Source: JAWKOK01 sp963765875 (GTDB lineage: Bacteria > Chloroflexota > Anaerolineae > Caldilineales > Caldilineaceae). Taken from it: a DNA stretch of 64,000 nt. Made by a program: the position numbers and the translations under genes. Shown one piece after another: positions 1 through 11,544 of the stretch (positions within the stretch are counted from its first letter, which is position 1; every line of letters begins with the position of its first letter). Under the pieces are notes generated by a model, which made no database searches, had not been told where the DNA came from, and was given only the letters and a program-made list of their open reading frames with translations. Location of the stretch: contig CAVXYK010000017.1 of assembly GCA_963765875.1 (NCBI GenBank), positions 372,001 to 436,000 of the forward strand, in the 5' to 3' direction.

Positions 1-2
1 CC

Positions 3-3000
3 CGCGGCGCTGAGATGACCAAGGTCAGCATGGAGGACAACGGCTGGATGGCCGCTGTGATGGCGCCCTACGATGTAATCATGGAGACCATCGAATCGGT
101 CGACGGTTATGTCGTTGCCGCCAATATCAACAGCTATAGCCAATGTGTCATCGGCGGCGCTTCGGCCTCGGTTGAGGAAGCCATTGGACTCTTCAACAGG
201 AACGGCTACCGGGCAATGCGCATCCCGGTCAGCCATGCCTTCCACACCAAGATCGTCGCTCCATCCGCAGCGCCGTTGCGCACTGTGTTGGATCGATTGA
301 GTGTATCAGAACCCAAGCTGCCGTTGGTCGCCAACGTGACCGGTGAGCTCTATCCGACCACGCCCGAAGACATCAAGGACATTCTTGAACTCCAGATCGC
401 CTCTCCAGTCCAGTGGGTCAAAGGTCTTGAAACCATGTACGACCTGGGCGTTCGCACCTTTGTCGAGGTTGGACCGAAGCGTGCGCTCAAGGGATTTGTC
501 GACGATGTGCTCGGCGAGCGAGGAGATATCTGGTCGATCCTGACCAATCACCCCAAACAAGGTGAAGTGCCGACCTTCAATCAGGCGCTCTGTGGCCTGT
601 ACGCCGCCGGCTACGGTGCGAAGGAAGAGCGGCAAGAGGCGACAAATGGCGCCGTCACGAGCGTTGTTCCTGATCTGAAAGAAGGTACTTCTATGCCGCA
701 AGCAGCAGCATCTGACAATCCAGCGGTATCGCACGATGCCTTGGTCCAAGCGTTACAACAATTGATAGGCGCTTCCTCGCCTCCCGCTACCCGCCCTACG
801 CTTCCCTTTGACCGCAACAATGAGCCGCTCGGTTCCGTCGTGATCAGTGGTACAGGGCTGGGCTTGCCCGGTGCGGACAAGCCGATCATGGATCCGGAAA
901 ACGCAGCGCGCATTCTCCGCGGCGAACAGTTTGTCGACCTGATTCCCGAACGCCATCGCAAAGGCATGGCCGGCAGACGCATCACCCGTCTCGTCAAAGG
1001 TGAGGACGGCAGCGGCAGCTTCGAGGTCATCGACAGTACCAGCGATGTCATCAAGCTGGCAGGGCGAGGCGGCAGTTTTGACTTGGCCGAAGAATATGGC
1101 GTGTCTGCTAAGTTGATTGAGGCGTTGGATATCACAACGCAATTGGCCATGGCTGCCGGGCTGGACGCACTGCACGAAGCCGGCATCCCGCTGCTGCAAA
1201 CCTATCGAACCACAACCAAGGGCACCTATTTGCCCGAGAAATGGCGGCTGCCCGACTCGCTGCGCGACGAGACCGGCGTGGTCTTTGCCAGCGCCTTCCC
1301 CGGCGCCGACCGCATGGCCAACGAGTTCCGCCGCTATCATGAGTGGGAGAGCCTACGCCAGCAACTCGCCGCGCTGGAAGATCTACGCAAGTACACAAAG
1401 GACTCAGATACGCTGCGCGAATTACAGCGCCGCATCGGCCAACTGCGAGAGCAGATTGATGCCGAGCCTTATGAATTCGACCGGCGCTTCATCTTCCGCA
1501 TTCTGGCCATGGGACACAGCCAGTTCGCCGAGCACATTGGCGCACGCGGCCCCAACACCCACGTCAATGCCGCCTGCGCCAGCACGGCCCAGGGCGTTGC
1601 CGTGGCCGAAGATTGGATTCGCTCAGGCCGCTGTCGTCGTGTCATCGTCATCGGCGCCGATGACGTGACCAATGACAACCTCATGGGCTGGATCGGCTCC
1701 GGCTTCCTGAGCACCGGCGCTGCGGCCACCGACGACAGAGTCGACGAAGCCGCGTTGCCCTTTGATCGCCGCCGTCACGGCACGCTGCTCGGCATGGGCG
1801 CTTGTGCGCTTGTGATCGAGAGCGAGGACGCGATTCGAGAGCGAGGCATGCGCGGTATTGCCGAGGTACTCAACACCGAGACCAACAACAGCGCCTTCCA
1901 CGGCACTCGCCTGGACGTCGAGCACATCGCCGGCGTCATGGAGCGGCTGGTAAGCGGGGCTGAGCGACGCTTCGGGCTCAACCGTTACAGTATGGCCCCG
2001 CAGACAGTCTTTGTCTCTCACGAGACCTACACGCCCGCACGCGGTGGCAGTGCTGCCGCCGAGGTGACCGCGCTGCGCAACACCTTCGGCGACGCCGCCA
2101 ATGAGGTCATCATCTGTAACACCAAGGGCTTCACCGGCCACCCAATGGGCGCAGGCATTGAGGACGTGATCGCAGTCAAGATCGTTGAACACGGCATCGT
2201 GCCGCCCGTGCCCAACTACAAGGAAGTCGATCCCGAACTGGGCACGCTCAACCTGAGCCGCGGCGGCCGCTATCCCGTCCACTATGCACTCCATCTGGCC
2301 GCCGGTTTTGGCTCCCAGATTTCCATGACGCTGATACGACGTGTGCCGGGCGGACATGACCGATACGAAAACACGACGGGCTATCGCCGCTGGCTGGACG
2401 ATATCAGTGGTCTGGACAACACGGAACTGGAAGTAGTCAAACGGGTGCTGCGCATCAAAGCGCAGGGCAGCCCAGGGCGCACACCGGTTGCCGATCACTG
2501 GCAATATGGCACAGGGCCGGCAGTGCGTGCCGGCGCTCCCGGCATAGGCATGACAGCCTATCAGCCCACGCCCATGGTCCAACCGACACAATCCACGGTT
2601 GCACCTCTCCCATCACCGGTTGCGCCCAAGGTCGAAGCGGCGACAACGGCACCATCAGCTAGCCAACCGGCAGTTGCCACGCCGATCGCGCAAGCGCCGG
2701 CTCCGGCTCCAGTCGAGGTGGCTCCCTTGCCCTCGGCGCCGGCCATTGCAGCGCCAGTGGCGCAGCCGACAGCGCCCGTGGCGGTTCCAGTCGTCGCTGA
2801 GACCATTACGAACCCGGTAATCGATAAAGTGCTGGCCGTAGTCGCCGACAAGACCGGTTATCCCGAAGACATGCTCGATCTCGACCTGGATTTGGAAGCG
2901 GATCTGGGCATCGACACGGTGAAACAGGCAGAGACTTTCGCAGCCGTACGCGAGACCTTCGACATTCCGGTTCAAGACGACCTAAGCCTGCGCAACTATT

Positions 3001-6000
3001 CCACGCTGCAGAGCGTGATCGACTATGTGTTCCAAAATCGGCCCGAGCTGAAGAGCGAGGTGCAGGAGGCCAGTGTCCAGCCGGCGGCCGCTCCGGCAGC
3101 ACCGCAACCAGACACTGCTCCAGCCGTCGATGCAGGCAGTGGCGAGGTTGCTGATGAAGTTGTTGCCAAGGTCCGCGGCATCGTTGCCGACAAGACCGGC
3201 TACCCCAGCGACATGCTGGAACTTGACCTAGACATGGAGGCCGATCTGGGCATCGATACAGTCAAACAGGCCGAGACCTTCACCTCCATCCGGGAGGCGT
3301 TCGACATCCCGCTGCAGGAGAGCTTGAGCCTGCGCGACTACCCGACGCTAGAGAAAGTGATTGGCTTTGTCTATGAGATGCGGCCGGAGTTGAAGATCGA
3401 AAAGCCAGAGTCGAAGAGCGAGGCGGCGGTTGCACCTTCCGTGCCCATGCCCTCAGTCACGCCGACCCCTGCCCCAGCCGGGCCAGACGCCGTGACTGAA
3501 AAAGTCCTGGCCATCGTAGCCGACAAGACCGGTTACCCCGAGCGATATGCTGGAGCTTGACCTGGACATGGAAGCCGACCTGGGCATCGACACGGTCAAG
3601 CAGGCCGAGACCTTCGCCTCGGTGCGTGAAGCCTTCGGCATCCCGGCCCAGGAGAGCCTGAGCCTCCGTGACTACCCCACACTGGAAAGCGTGATCGAGT
3701 TTGTCCGATCACAGCGGCCAGAGTTGGCATCCGTAGCACGAGAAACGACGAATGCCGTCGAGACGATACCTGTTCCCCCACAACCCAACATCCCCACTGC
3801 CCCAGTTGAGAGCGGCGCTGTCGGCGGCAGCGACGCCGTCACCAGCAAAGTCCTCGCCATCGTAGCCGACAAAACCGGCTACCCTGAGGACATGCTGGAA
3901 CTCGATCTCGACATGGAAGCCGACCTGGGCATCGACACGGTCAAGCAGGCCGAGACCTTCGCCTCGGTGCGTGAAGCCTTCGGCATCCCGGCCCAGGAAA
4001 GCCTGAGCCTCCGCGACTACCCCACACTGGAGAGCGTGATCGAGTTTGTCCGATCACAGCGACCTGAGTTGGTATCAGAAGTACAAGAGATGGTGAGCGT
4101 TGCCGAGGTTGCGCCTACAACCCCACAACCCGACGTCCCCACCCCAGCCGTCAGCAGCGACGCCGTCACCGCCAAAGTCCTGTCCATCGTGGCCGACAAG
4201 ACCGGCTATCCCGAGGACATGCTGGAACTCGACCTCGACATGGAAGCCGACCTGGGCATCGACACAGTCAAGCAGGCCGAGACCTTTGCCTCGGTGCGTG
4301 AAGCCTTCGACATTCCGCTGCAGGAAAACCTCAGCCTCCACGACTATCCGACGCTGGAGAGCGTGATCGGCTTCGTCCGGACAATGCGACCTGAGTTGGC
4401 GAGTGAGATGAGCACGGCGGAAGCTACGCCCGCGACCCAACAACCCAACATGCCCACGGCTTCAGCCGATAGCGGCGATATCGTGACCTCAAAAGTCCTC
4501 GCTATCGTGGCCGACAAAACCGGTTATCCAGAAGATATGCTGGAACTCGATCTCGACATGGAAGCCGATCTGGGCATCGACACGGTCAAGCAGGCCGAGA
4601 CCTTTGCCTCGGTGCGTGAGGCCTTCGACATCCCGCTGCAAGAGAACCTGAGCCTCCACGACTATCCGACGCTGGAGAGTGTGATTGGCTTTGTGCATGA
4701 TATGAGGCCCGAGTTAAGGAGCGAGGGGCGTGTGGCGGAGGGCGTGGCAGATCCCGTGCCGGTGTCTCCTAAATCCGATAGCCCGACAGCTCCATCCACT
4801 GGAGTGGACATCACCTCAATCGGCACTCTCGAAGACGCCGACCGCATGCCGCGACGTGTGCCCGTGCCCCAGCTACGACCGGCGCTCGACCTCTGCAAGC
4901 CGACCGGCGTCACCCTGGACGAGAACAGCCGTGTCGTCGTGATGATGGACCGAGGCGGCGTAGGCAAATCACTAACGGGCCGGCTGGAGAAGCGCGGCGT
5001 GACCGTGCTGACGGTCGAGTCCGGCATCGATACCGACGAGCTTGCAACACAACTGGCCACCTGGTTGGATGAAGACCCGATCCAGGGCGTCTACTGGCTG
5101 GCTGCGCTCGACGTGGAATCGGCGATTGAGGAGATGACGCTTGACGAATGGCGTGAACTCAATCGAGCACGTGTCAAGAATCTCTACACGACCATGCGTA
5201 CGCTCTACGACGCCGTCTATCCGGCGGGCACTTTCCTGGTGTCGGCCACACGCTTTGGCGGCCAGCATGGCTACGGCGAAAGCGGCGCCACGGCCCCGCT
5301 CGGCGGCGCGGTCAGCGGCTTCACCAAGGCCTACAATGTTGAGCAAGGCATGCGCGACGGCGCCGAGGCACTGATCAAAGTAGTTGACTTTGAGGTCAGC
5401 CGCAAGACTGCGGAGCCGGCCGATCTGCTCATTGCCGAGACGCTCGCCGATCCGGGCATCGTTGAAGTGGGCTACGACAACGGCCAACGCTTCAGCATCA
5501 CCCTGGTCGAGAAGCCGGCGGCTGACGGTCAGCCCGGCATGGATCTGAATGAAGAGACAGTCTTCGTCGTCACCGGTGCGGCCGGCGGCATCACCAGCGC
5601 CATCGTCACCGACCTGGCCATTGCCAGCAAGGGCATCTTCTACCTGCTTGACCTCGTTGATGCCCCGGACTGGGACGATGCCGACATCCTGCTCTATCGC
5701 AGCGATGTCGAGGCGCTCAAGCGCAAGCTCATCGACGAGGCAAGAGCACGGGGCGAACGGCCCACGCCGGTCGTCATCGAAAAACAGATTGCGACCATCG
5801 AGCGCAATGAGGCGGCACTGCGGGCCATCGAGTCGGTCGAGCAGGCCGGCGGCACCGCCCACTACTTCAGCGTCAACCTCATGGAGGGCGAGGCCGTCGA
5901 GGCCGTGGTCGACGAAATCCGCCAGGCCCAGGGGCGCATCGATGTGCTGCTCCATGCAGGCGGCCTGCTCATCGATCGCACGCTACCCAACAAAGAACCG

Positions 6001-7329
6001 AACCAGTTCAATCTGGTCTTCGATGTCAAGGCCGACGGCTTCTTCAGCCTGATCAATGCGGCCAAGGATCTGCCCATCGGCGCAACGGTCTCGTTTAGTT
6101 CGGTGGCCGGACGCTTCGGCAACAACGGCCAGAGCGACTATAGCTCGGCCAACGACCTGCTCTGCAAGATCTCCAGCAGCATGCGAACGTGGCGACCGGA
6201 AACACGCGGCATCGCCATCGACTGGACGGCTTGGGGCGAGATCGGCATGGCCTCCCGCGGCTCCGTGCCGCAGATCATGGAGGCGCTGGGCATTGACATG
6301 CTGCCGCCGGAATCGGGCGTGCCCACCATCCGCCGCGAGCTGACCTACGGGGCAACCCGGGGCGAGATCGTGGTGGCCGGACGTTTGGGCGCATGGATGG
6401 CGGAGAAAGACGAGACCGGCGGTCTCGACACCGACAAGGTCAACGCCATGCTGGCCGAGCGTGAGCATCCGCTGGCTATGGTCGGCGAGGTCAAGGCGGC
6501 CAAGCTCTACGGCGGCCTTGTGATCGAGACCCCGCTGGACCCGAACGAGCAGCCCTTCCTCTTCGACCATCAGGTCGAACCGGATGTGCCCTGGCTGCCC
6601 GGCGTCATGGGTACAGAGGCCATGGTCGAAGCGGCATCGCTGTTGGCCCCTGGCTATCATGTGGCGGCTGTTGAAGACCAGCAGAATCTGGGCGCATTCA
6701 AGTTCCATCGAGGTCAGTCCCGCACCATGCGGGTAACGGTCAACATCCTCGCCGGCGAGAACGGCGACCTGCTGGCCGAGACGTTGCTTCAGTCCATCTT
6801 CCAGCCGGCCAAGGCCGACTTGCCGCCGCAGATCAAGGATCACTTCTCGGCGACGGTCCGGTTGACGGCGGATGAGGTGGATGCGCCGACCGTCGAGTTC
6901 ACCGCCCCTGCGGGAGATGCTCTCGACATTGCAGCAGACGAAATCTATGAACTCTTCTTCCACGGGCCTGCCTATCAGGTGATGGAGCGGGCCATGGTTG
7001 ACGGCAAGCAGGCGGTGGCCCTGATGGCCGCCGAACTTCCGGCCAACAGCGTGCCGGAGAATGCCGCGCTGCTGATTGCACCTCGCCTGATTGAGCACTG
7101 CTATCAGACGGTGGCGCTCTGGAGCATCAAGACCAATGGGGCAATGGCCCTGCCTGCCGGATTCGACAAGGTGGTGGTCTACGGTGGTGCGGATGACGTG
7201 GAAGGCCGGCTCTACGCCCTGCTGGAAACGGATGACGACGGCGAGCGCTTTGACGTCAAGGTGGTCGATGAAGCCGGCAGCGTCTATGTCGACCTCATGG
7301 GCTATCGTACCGTGACCATGCCCAGCTAG
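3..7329 (+). CDS. Type I fatty acid/polyketide megasynthase (AT-KS-ACPx6-KR-DH), 5' truncated, one frameshift
   Basis: A multidomain synthase that should load an acyl unit, condense, ketoreduce and dehydrate on carrier domains. The reading frame is open to the left edge, so the N-terminus lies outside the window. Domains in order: C-terminal half of an acyltransferase (SHAFHTK motif near 230-250); ketosynthase about 830-2400 with Cys at 1575 (NAACAST), His at 2019 (SHETYTP), Lys at 2124 and His at 2139 (GHPMGAG); Pro/Ala-rich linker; six ACP repeats about 2810-4710; a PfaA-like ketoreductase with TGAAGGI near 5574 and a SSVAGRFGN segment near 6096; double hot-dog dehydratase about 6540-7329 (FLFDHQV, FFHGPAY). 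The frame breaks inside ACP3 near 3540, where one extra G separates GYP from DMLEL. All ACPs read LGIDT rather than LGIDS. AT before KS differs from PfaA, which is KS-AT. Any enoylreductase would have to lie upstream. The product is unknown. Confidence 0.9.
2811..4710 (+). repeat. Six tandem ACP repeats with Thr at the carrier position
   Basis: Six repeats of roughly 320-345 bp encode KTGYP..DMLELDLDMEADLGIDTVKQAETF followed by a PTLE-type helix IV, separated by variable Pro/Ala-rich linkers. The threonine codons (ACG or ACA) start at 2916, 3258, 3592, 3937, 4264 and 4582. ACP3 and ACP4 are almost identical in DNA sequence, as are ACP5 and ACP6, which points to recent duplication or gene conversion and makes the copy number vulnerable to assembly collapse. 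Confidence 0.9.
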
Positions 7330-7371
7330 GGCGCAGTGACGTGGGTGCAGCCGACGACAATTGCCGCGCAC

Positions 7372-7403
7372 GGAAGTCAGGCTTTATTTGAAGCCTGACT
7401 TCC
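7372..7403. terminator. Hairpin after the megasynthase gene
   Basis: A 13-bp perfect inverted repeat (7372-7384 with 7391-7403) with a 6-nt loop lies between the megasynthase and the PPTase gene. It has no T-tract, so it may be a processing or 3'-end hairpin rather than a classical intrinsic terminator. Confidence 0.45.
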
Positions 7404-7422
7404 CAAGAAGCTGTTTGAAAAG

Positions 7423-8191
7423 ATGAGTACACCATTCAGCATTCAGGGGGGCGGACGGCGTTGGAAAACAGATCCACTGGTTGGTCCAGGAGATAGCCGA
7501 CTATCCCCAAATCGCTGAGGGAGCGGCTCCTCCCGGCCTGTTGAACGCATCAGAGTCTGCACGGCTGGCGACGCTGACTGTCGACAAGCGACGACGCGAC
7601 TGGCTTCTGGGCCGGTTGACGGCCAAGCAGTTGCTCCAAACGGTGCTTCAGGGTTCAGCGGGTCAATCGATTCGTCTGGATCAGATTGTTATTGAGAACG
7701 ACGCCGAGGGTGCGCCCTTTGCCTCATTGAATGCGGAACGTTTAGGTTATAATCTATCCATCAGCCATAGCAACGGCGCTGCCTTCTGCGCCGTCCATCC
7801 GCAATCAACGGTGGGCGCGGACATGGAACGCATCGAAACACGCGATTGGAGCTTCGTGCGCTCCTATTTCACGCAATCCGAGATCGCGCAGATCGAAGCC
7901 GCAGGCCCGGAACAACAGGACCTGTTATCCACGGCCATCTGGAGCGGGAAAGAAGCTGTGCTCAAAGTGCTGCGCGAGGGTCTACGTCTGGACACACGAA
8001 CCATAGAGTGCCGATTCGACCCGATGCAAGCATCAACGGCAAATTGGGTTCCCTTTGAAGTCGAGTGGCAGGCGCGTGTGCCAGGGGCGAACCCGGGGAG
8101 GAGTACAGAGCGTTGGTCGGGGTGGTGGAGACTGTGGCAGGGCGCCTATCCATTTGTATTGACGTTGGCAACGAGTGAAGAAGAACGATGA
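7423..8191 (+). CDS. Sfp-type 4'-phosphopantetheinyl transferase (one frameshift near the 5' end)
   Basis: Transfers 4'-phosphopantetheine from CoA to carrier proteins; the natural client is presumably the ACP array encoded just upstream. The Sfp-family signatures are visible: LGYNLSISHSNG (substrate-binding segment), GADME (Mg-binding Asp/Glu) and WSGKEAVLKVL (the WxxKEA motif). The continuous frame can start at a TTG at 7481, but an ATG at 7423 joins it if one G is removed from the G6 run at 7446-7451, which yields a more natural N-terminus ending in IHWLVQEI. The corrected length is about 255 residues, normal for the family. It lies about 90 bp after the megasynthase in the same orientation. 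Function is confident; the start and the frameshift are inference. Confidence 0.88.
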
Positions 8192-8302
8192 TCAAAGAGC
8201 GAAGAGCCGAAATCCGTGCTCGACGAGTGAATTCTAACGTCGTCGACGGGGTTCGTTCATCGATCTTTGATCTTTAATTTTCCTACCAAAGGAGGTCCGA
8301 AT

Positions 8303-9841
8303 TTGGAGACCTATATCCAAGGACTGCGTGACCGACAGGCCATTGCAGCCGGAACAGAAAAAGAAGTCGAAAGACAGCATGGCAAAGGCCGCTTGACGGC
8401 TCAGAGAACGCATCGATCTGCTCTTCGATCCCGATACATTCAACGAAATCGATACACTTGGTGATGCCTCGTTCTGAGCAGTATATGGATGGCCGTTCAT
8501 CGCGTTATGGCGATGGCGTCATCACCGGCTTCGGACTGGTCAACGGACGGCGTGTCTTTGTCGCCTCGCAGAATGCCGGGGTCATGGGCGGTTCGTTGGG
8601 CGAGATGCATGCCAACAAGATCGTCAAAGCCATGAATATGGCGATCAAGTATGGTTGTCCCTTTCATCGCACTCAATGATTCAGGCGGCGCGCGCATTCA
8701 GGAAGGCGTCGATAGCCTGGGCGGTTATGCACGCATCTTCGACGCCAACTGCGAGGCATCCGGGGTCATCCCGCAGCTTTCGGTCATTCTGGGACCCTGC
8801 GCCGGCGGCGCAGTCTACTCCCCGGCGCTGACCGACTTCGTCTTCATGACCGAAAACAGCTACATGTTCATCACCGGGCCGGAGGTGGTCCGTGCGGTTA
8901 TGCAGGAGAACGTGAGCCTGGAGGAACTGGGCGGCGGGCTGGTCCACAGCAAGGAGAGCGGCGTAAGCCACTTCCTGGCCGCCGACGACCAGGAATGTCT
9001 GGCCGCCGTACGTGAGCTGCTCTCCTATCTGCCATCCAACAACCAGGATGACCCGCCCTACAGCGCGCCGGTCGATGATCCGGAGCGACGTTGCCCTGAA
9101 CTGGAAAGCATCGTCCCGAGCGATCCCCACAAGCCCTATGACGTGCGCCAGGTGATCGCCAGCGTGGTCGACGACGGACGCTTTTTCGAGGTGCACAAGC
9201 TGTGGGCCGAGAACATGGTGGTCGGCTTCGCCCGGCTCAACGGCTGGGTCGTCGGCATCGTTGCCAACAACCCCATGGTGCTGGCCGGAACAATCGACAT
9301 CAAAGCGTCGGTCAAGGCCTCCCACTTCATTCGCCTTTGTGACGCCTACAACATGCCCATCGTCACGTTGCAGGATGTGCCCGGCTTCCTCCCCGGCACC
9401 CACCAGGAATATGGCGGCATCATCCGCAACGGCGCACGCATGATCTACGCCTACAGCGAGGCCACCGTGCCCAAGCTGATGATCATCCTGCGCAAGAGCT
9501 ACGGCGGGGCCTACTGCGTCATGAGCAGCAAGGGCCTGCGCGGTGATCTGCTCTACGCCTGGCCCAATGCGGAGATCGCGGTCATGGGCGCGGAGGGCGC
9601 GGTCAACATTCTCTTCCGCCGCCAGGTAGCGGCAGCCGACGATCCCGAGGCGGCACGCAAAGAATTGGTCGACGACTACGAAGAAAAGTTCAACAACCCC
9701 TACGTGGCAGCGGCCCGCGGTCTGATCGATGATGTCATCGAACCGCGCAACACGCGACGAATCCTGATCCGCGCGCTGGAGCTGACACTCTCCAAGCGTG
9801 AGACCCACGTGCCGAAGAAGCATGGCAATGCACCGATGTAA
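8303..9841 (+). CDS. Acyl-CoA carboxylase carboxyltransferase subunit (PccB/AccD5 type), three frameshifts
   Basis: Transfers carboxyl from carboxybiotin to acetyl- or propionyl-CoA. Translation probably starts at TTG 8303 (ETYIQGLRDRQ), 8 nt after a strong AAAGGAGG. The frame breaks near 8402, 8456 and 8664; each repair requires removing one base, giving RLTARERIDLLFDPDTF, then DTLVMPRSEQY, then CPFIALNDSGGARIQEG. The family hallmarks SGGARIQEG, GGAVYSPALTDF and the C-terminal MGAEGAVNILFRR are present. The repaired length is about 511 residues, typical for this single-chain alpha/beta carboxyltransferase. With the downstream biotin carboxylase and carrier it makes a complete carboxylase, plausibly supplying malonyl-CoA to the upstream synthase. 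Acetyl- versus propionyl-CoA preference cannot be read from the sequence. Confidence 0.92.
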
Positions 9842-9842
9842 C

Positions 9843-9948
9843 GGGAAGTGGTGATTAGGGATCGGGGATTTGGGGAGAGCGACGAGTTTTCACCGTATCC
9901 CAGCCCCAATTCACCGATCACAAATCCCCAATCACTTCTCCACCGAAG
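9843..9948. repeat. Palindromic G-rich intergenic spacer
   Basis: The gap between the carboxyltransferase and biotin carboxylase genes contains GTGATT/GGGATTTGGGG-type words followed by their complements (imperfect arms near 9845-9873 and 9904-9940). It resembles the better-preserved hairpin spacers at 50512-50582 and 53929-54006. Confidence 0.5.
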
Positions 9949-9956
9949 GAGACAGA

Positions 9957-11239
9957 ATGTTCAAGAAAATACTAGTCGCCAATCGAGGCGAAATTGCTGT
10001 GCGCATCGTACGTGCTTGTCGGGACATGGGTATTGAGACGGTTGCCTTGTATAGCCGCAATGACCGTGAATCGCTGCACGTTCGCCTTGCTGACGAATGC
10101 AAGCCGGTCTTCTCCGAGCTGCGCTATGCCGACATGGACGAAGTGCTGGCCATTGCCAAGGAGATGGGCGCCGATGCCATCCATCCGGGCTATGGTTTTC
10201 TGGCCGAGCAGCCGGCATTTGCCCGGGCCTGTGCAGAAAACGGCATCGCCTTTATCGGTCCGCCGCCGGAGGTAATCGAGCAGCTTCAGAACAAGATCAA
10301 CAGCATGGAGACGGTGAGCCGTGCCGGGTTCATGGTGCCGCCGCATTCGGAGACGGCCGTCGGCGAAGATGATACGGAACTGTTGCACAGGCTGGCCGAC
10401 GAGATGGGCTTCCCGTTGGTTCTGAAGGGATCAAGTGGCGGGCGTGGGCGCGGTTCGCGTGTGGTCTTCTCCAGCGATGAGCTGGACGATGTCGCCTTGA
10501 TTGCGCGTCGTGAGGCATCCAAGATCTACGGCAGCACCGACCTCTATCTGGAGAAGGTCATCGCGCCTTCCCACTATGTTGCAGTGCAGATTCTGGGCGA
10601 CCAACATGGCAACCTGATCCATCTCGGCGAACGCGAAGGTTCGTTGCTGCTGCACAACCAGAAACTTGTGGAAGAGTCGCCTGCGCCCTGCCTTGCACAG
10701 GACCAGCGTGAGCGCCTCTGGGATGCAGCGCTGGAGATTGCCAAACTGTTCCACTACCAGAATGCGGGTACTGTCGAGTTTCTGGTCGACAGCGAAGGGC
10801 GTTTCTACTTCACAGAGATCAAATCACGCATCCAGATCGAGCATCCGGTCTCTGAGATGGTTTCCGGCGTCGACATCATCCGCGAGCAGATTCGCATCGC
10901 GGCCGGCGTATCCACTGCCCTTTTAACAGGACGAGGTGATGTTGCGCGGCGTATCAATGCAGGTTCGCATCAACGCTGAGGATCCATGGAACAACTATCT
11001 CCCCAGCCCAGGCCGGCTTGGAGACATTCCGTCTACCCGGCGGACCAGGCGTGCGTGTCGACACCTACGGATATGCCGGTTGTCGTGTCCATGTGCGCTT
11101 CGATCCATTGCTGGCCAACGTTGTGGCCTGGGGCGAGGATCGCGAAGAGTGCATCACGCGACTGAGCCGAGCCATCCAGGACTTCAAGATTGTCGGCGTG
11201 CAGACCAAGCTCCCGCTGCATCTGTGGATTCTGGAATGA
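9957..11239 (+). CDS. Biotin carboxylase subunit (ATP-grasp), two frameshifts
   Basis: ATP-dependent carboxylation of biotin on the carrier protein. It starts at ATG 9957 (MFKKILVANRGEIAVRIVRA) behind GAAGGA. N-terminal biotin-carboxylase fold, ATP-grasp glycine loop KGSSGGRGRGSRV, and a C-terminal domain. Frame shifts near 10926 (ALLQDEVMLRG restored by removing one base) and 11020 (GRLETFRLPGGPG restored by removing one base) yield about 426 residues. Oddity: the usual ExNxRxQxEH catalytic segment reads EIKSRIQIEH, so the Mg-binding Asn is replaced by Lys. That places it in a divergent branch rather than with housekeeping AccC. The carrier domain is encoded separately downstream. Confidence 0.9.
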
Positions 11240-11306
11240 CGAGGCCTTCGTCAGCGGTCGATATGACACAACCTTTATGTCGCGCTGAGGCTTTGATCGA
11301 AGTGTC

Positions 11307-11468
11307 ATGATCCGGACAATGGATCGTGATCTGGCTGTGGTCGCAGCCGTAGCCTTTCTGCTACGCAATCAGGTGCGCAAGGTAACGACACCTGAGCGCC
11401 AAAGTCGGGTTGGCACCGCTCCAGCCGCCGGCTGCCGGTATAAGCCACTGCTAACAATTGATTCCTAA
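11307..11468 (+). CDS. Small hypothetical protein of the carboxylase cluster (possible accessory subunit)
   Basis: The 305-bp gap between biotin carboxylase and biotin carrier holds a 53-codon frame from ATG 11307, beginning MIRTMDRDLAVVAAVAFLLR, with a hydrophobic helix then basic residues. Short frames of the type xDxxLxxVxAAVxxxLxxR recur in acyl-CoA carboxylase operons as small or epsilon-like subunits, and its position fits. An alternative frame after 11415 would end earlier in SRWHRSSRRLPV if one base is extra. No strong ribosome-binding site is seen. Function is unproven. Confidence 0.42.
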   Translation: MIRTMDRDLAVVAAVAFLLRNQVRKVTTPERQSRVGTAPAAGCRYKPLLTIDS

Positions 11469-11544
11469 AATGTTGACGCTTCCGCAGCGGATTTAAGGTC
11501 GTCAAATAGATTCATTTTCTTGGAAGGGCCGGGGAGAAGTTATT

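Noticed and set aside
1623..2591. 322-codon minus-strand frame opposite the ketosynthase
   Set aside because: Shadow frame rich in His/Gly/Ala with no start signal; the sense strand has a complete KS triad.
3530..3560. Programmed frameshift or split gene in the megasynthase
   Set aside because: No slippery heptamer is evident; one extra G inside a conserved ACP repeat explains it, as do the similar single-base errors nearby.
5983..7371. 462-codon minus-strand open frame opposite the KR-DH region
   Set aside because: Shadow of GC-rich coding sequence; the plus strand has clear KR and DH motifs and the minus translation has no recognisable domain.
8681..9823. 380-codon minus-strand frame opposite the carboxyltransferase
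   Set aside because: Shadow frame; the opposite strand encodes SGGARIQEG and other conserved motifs.
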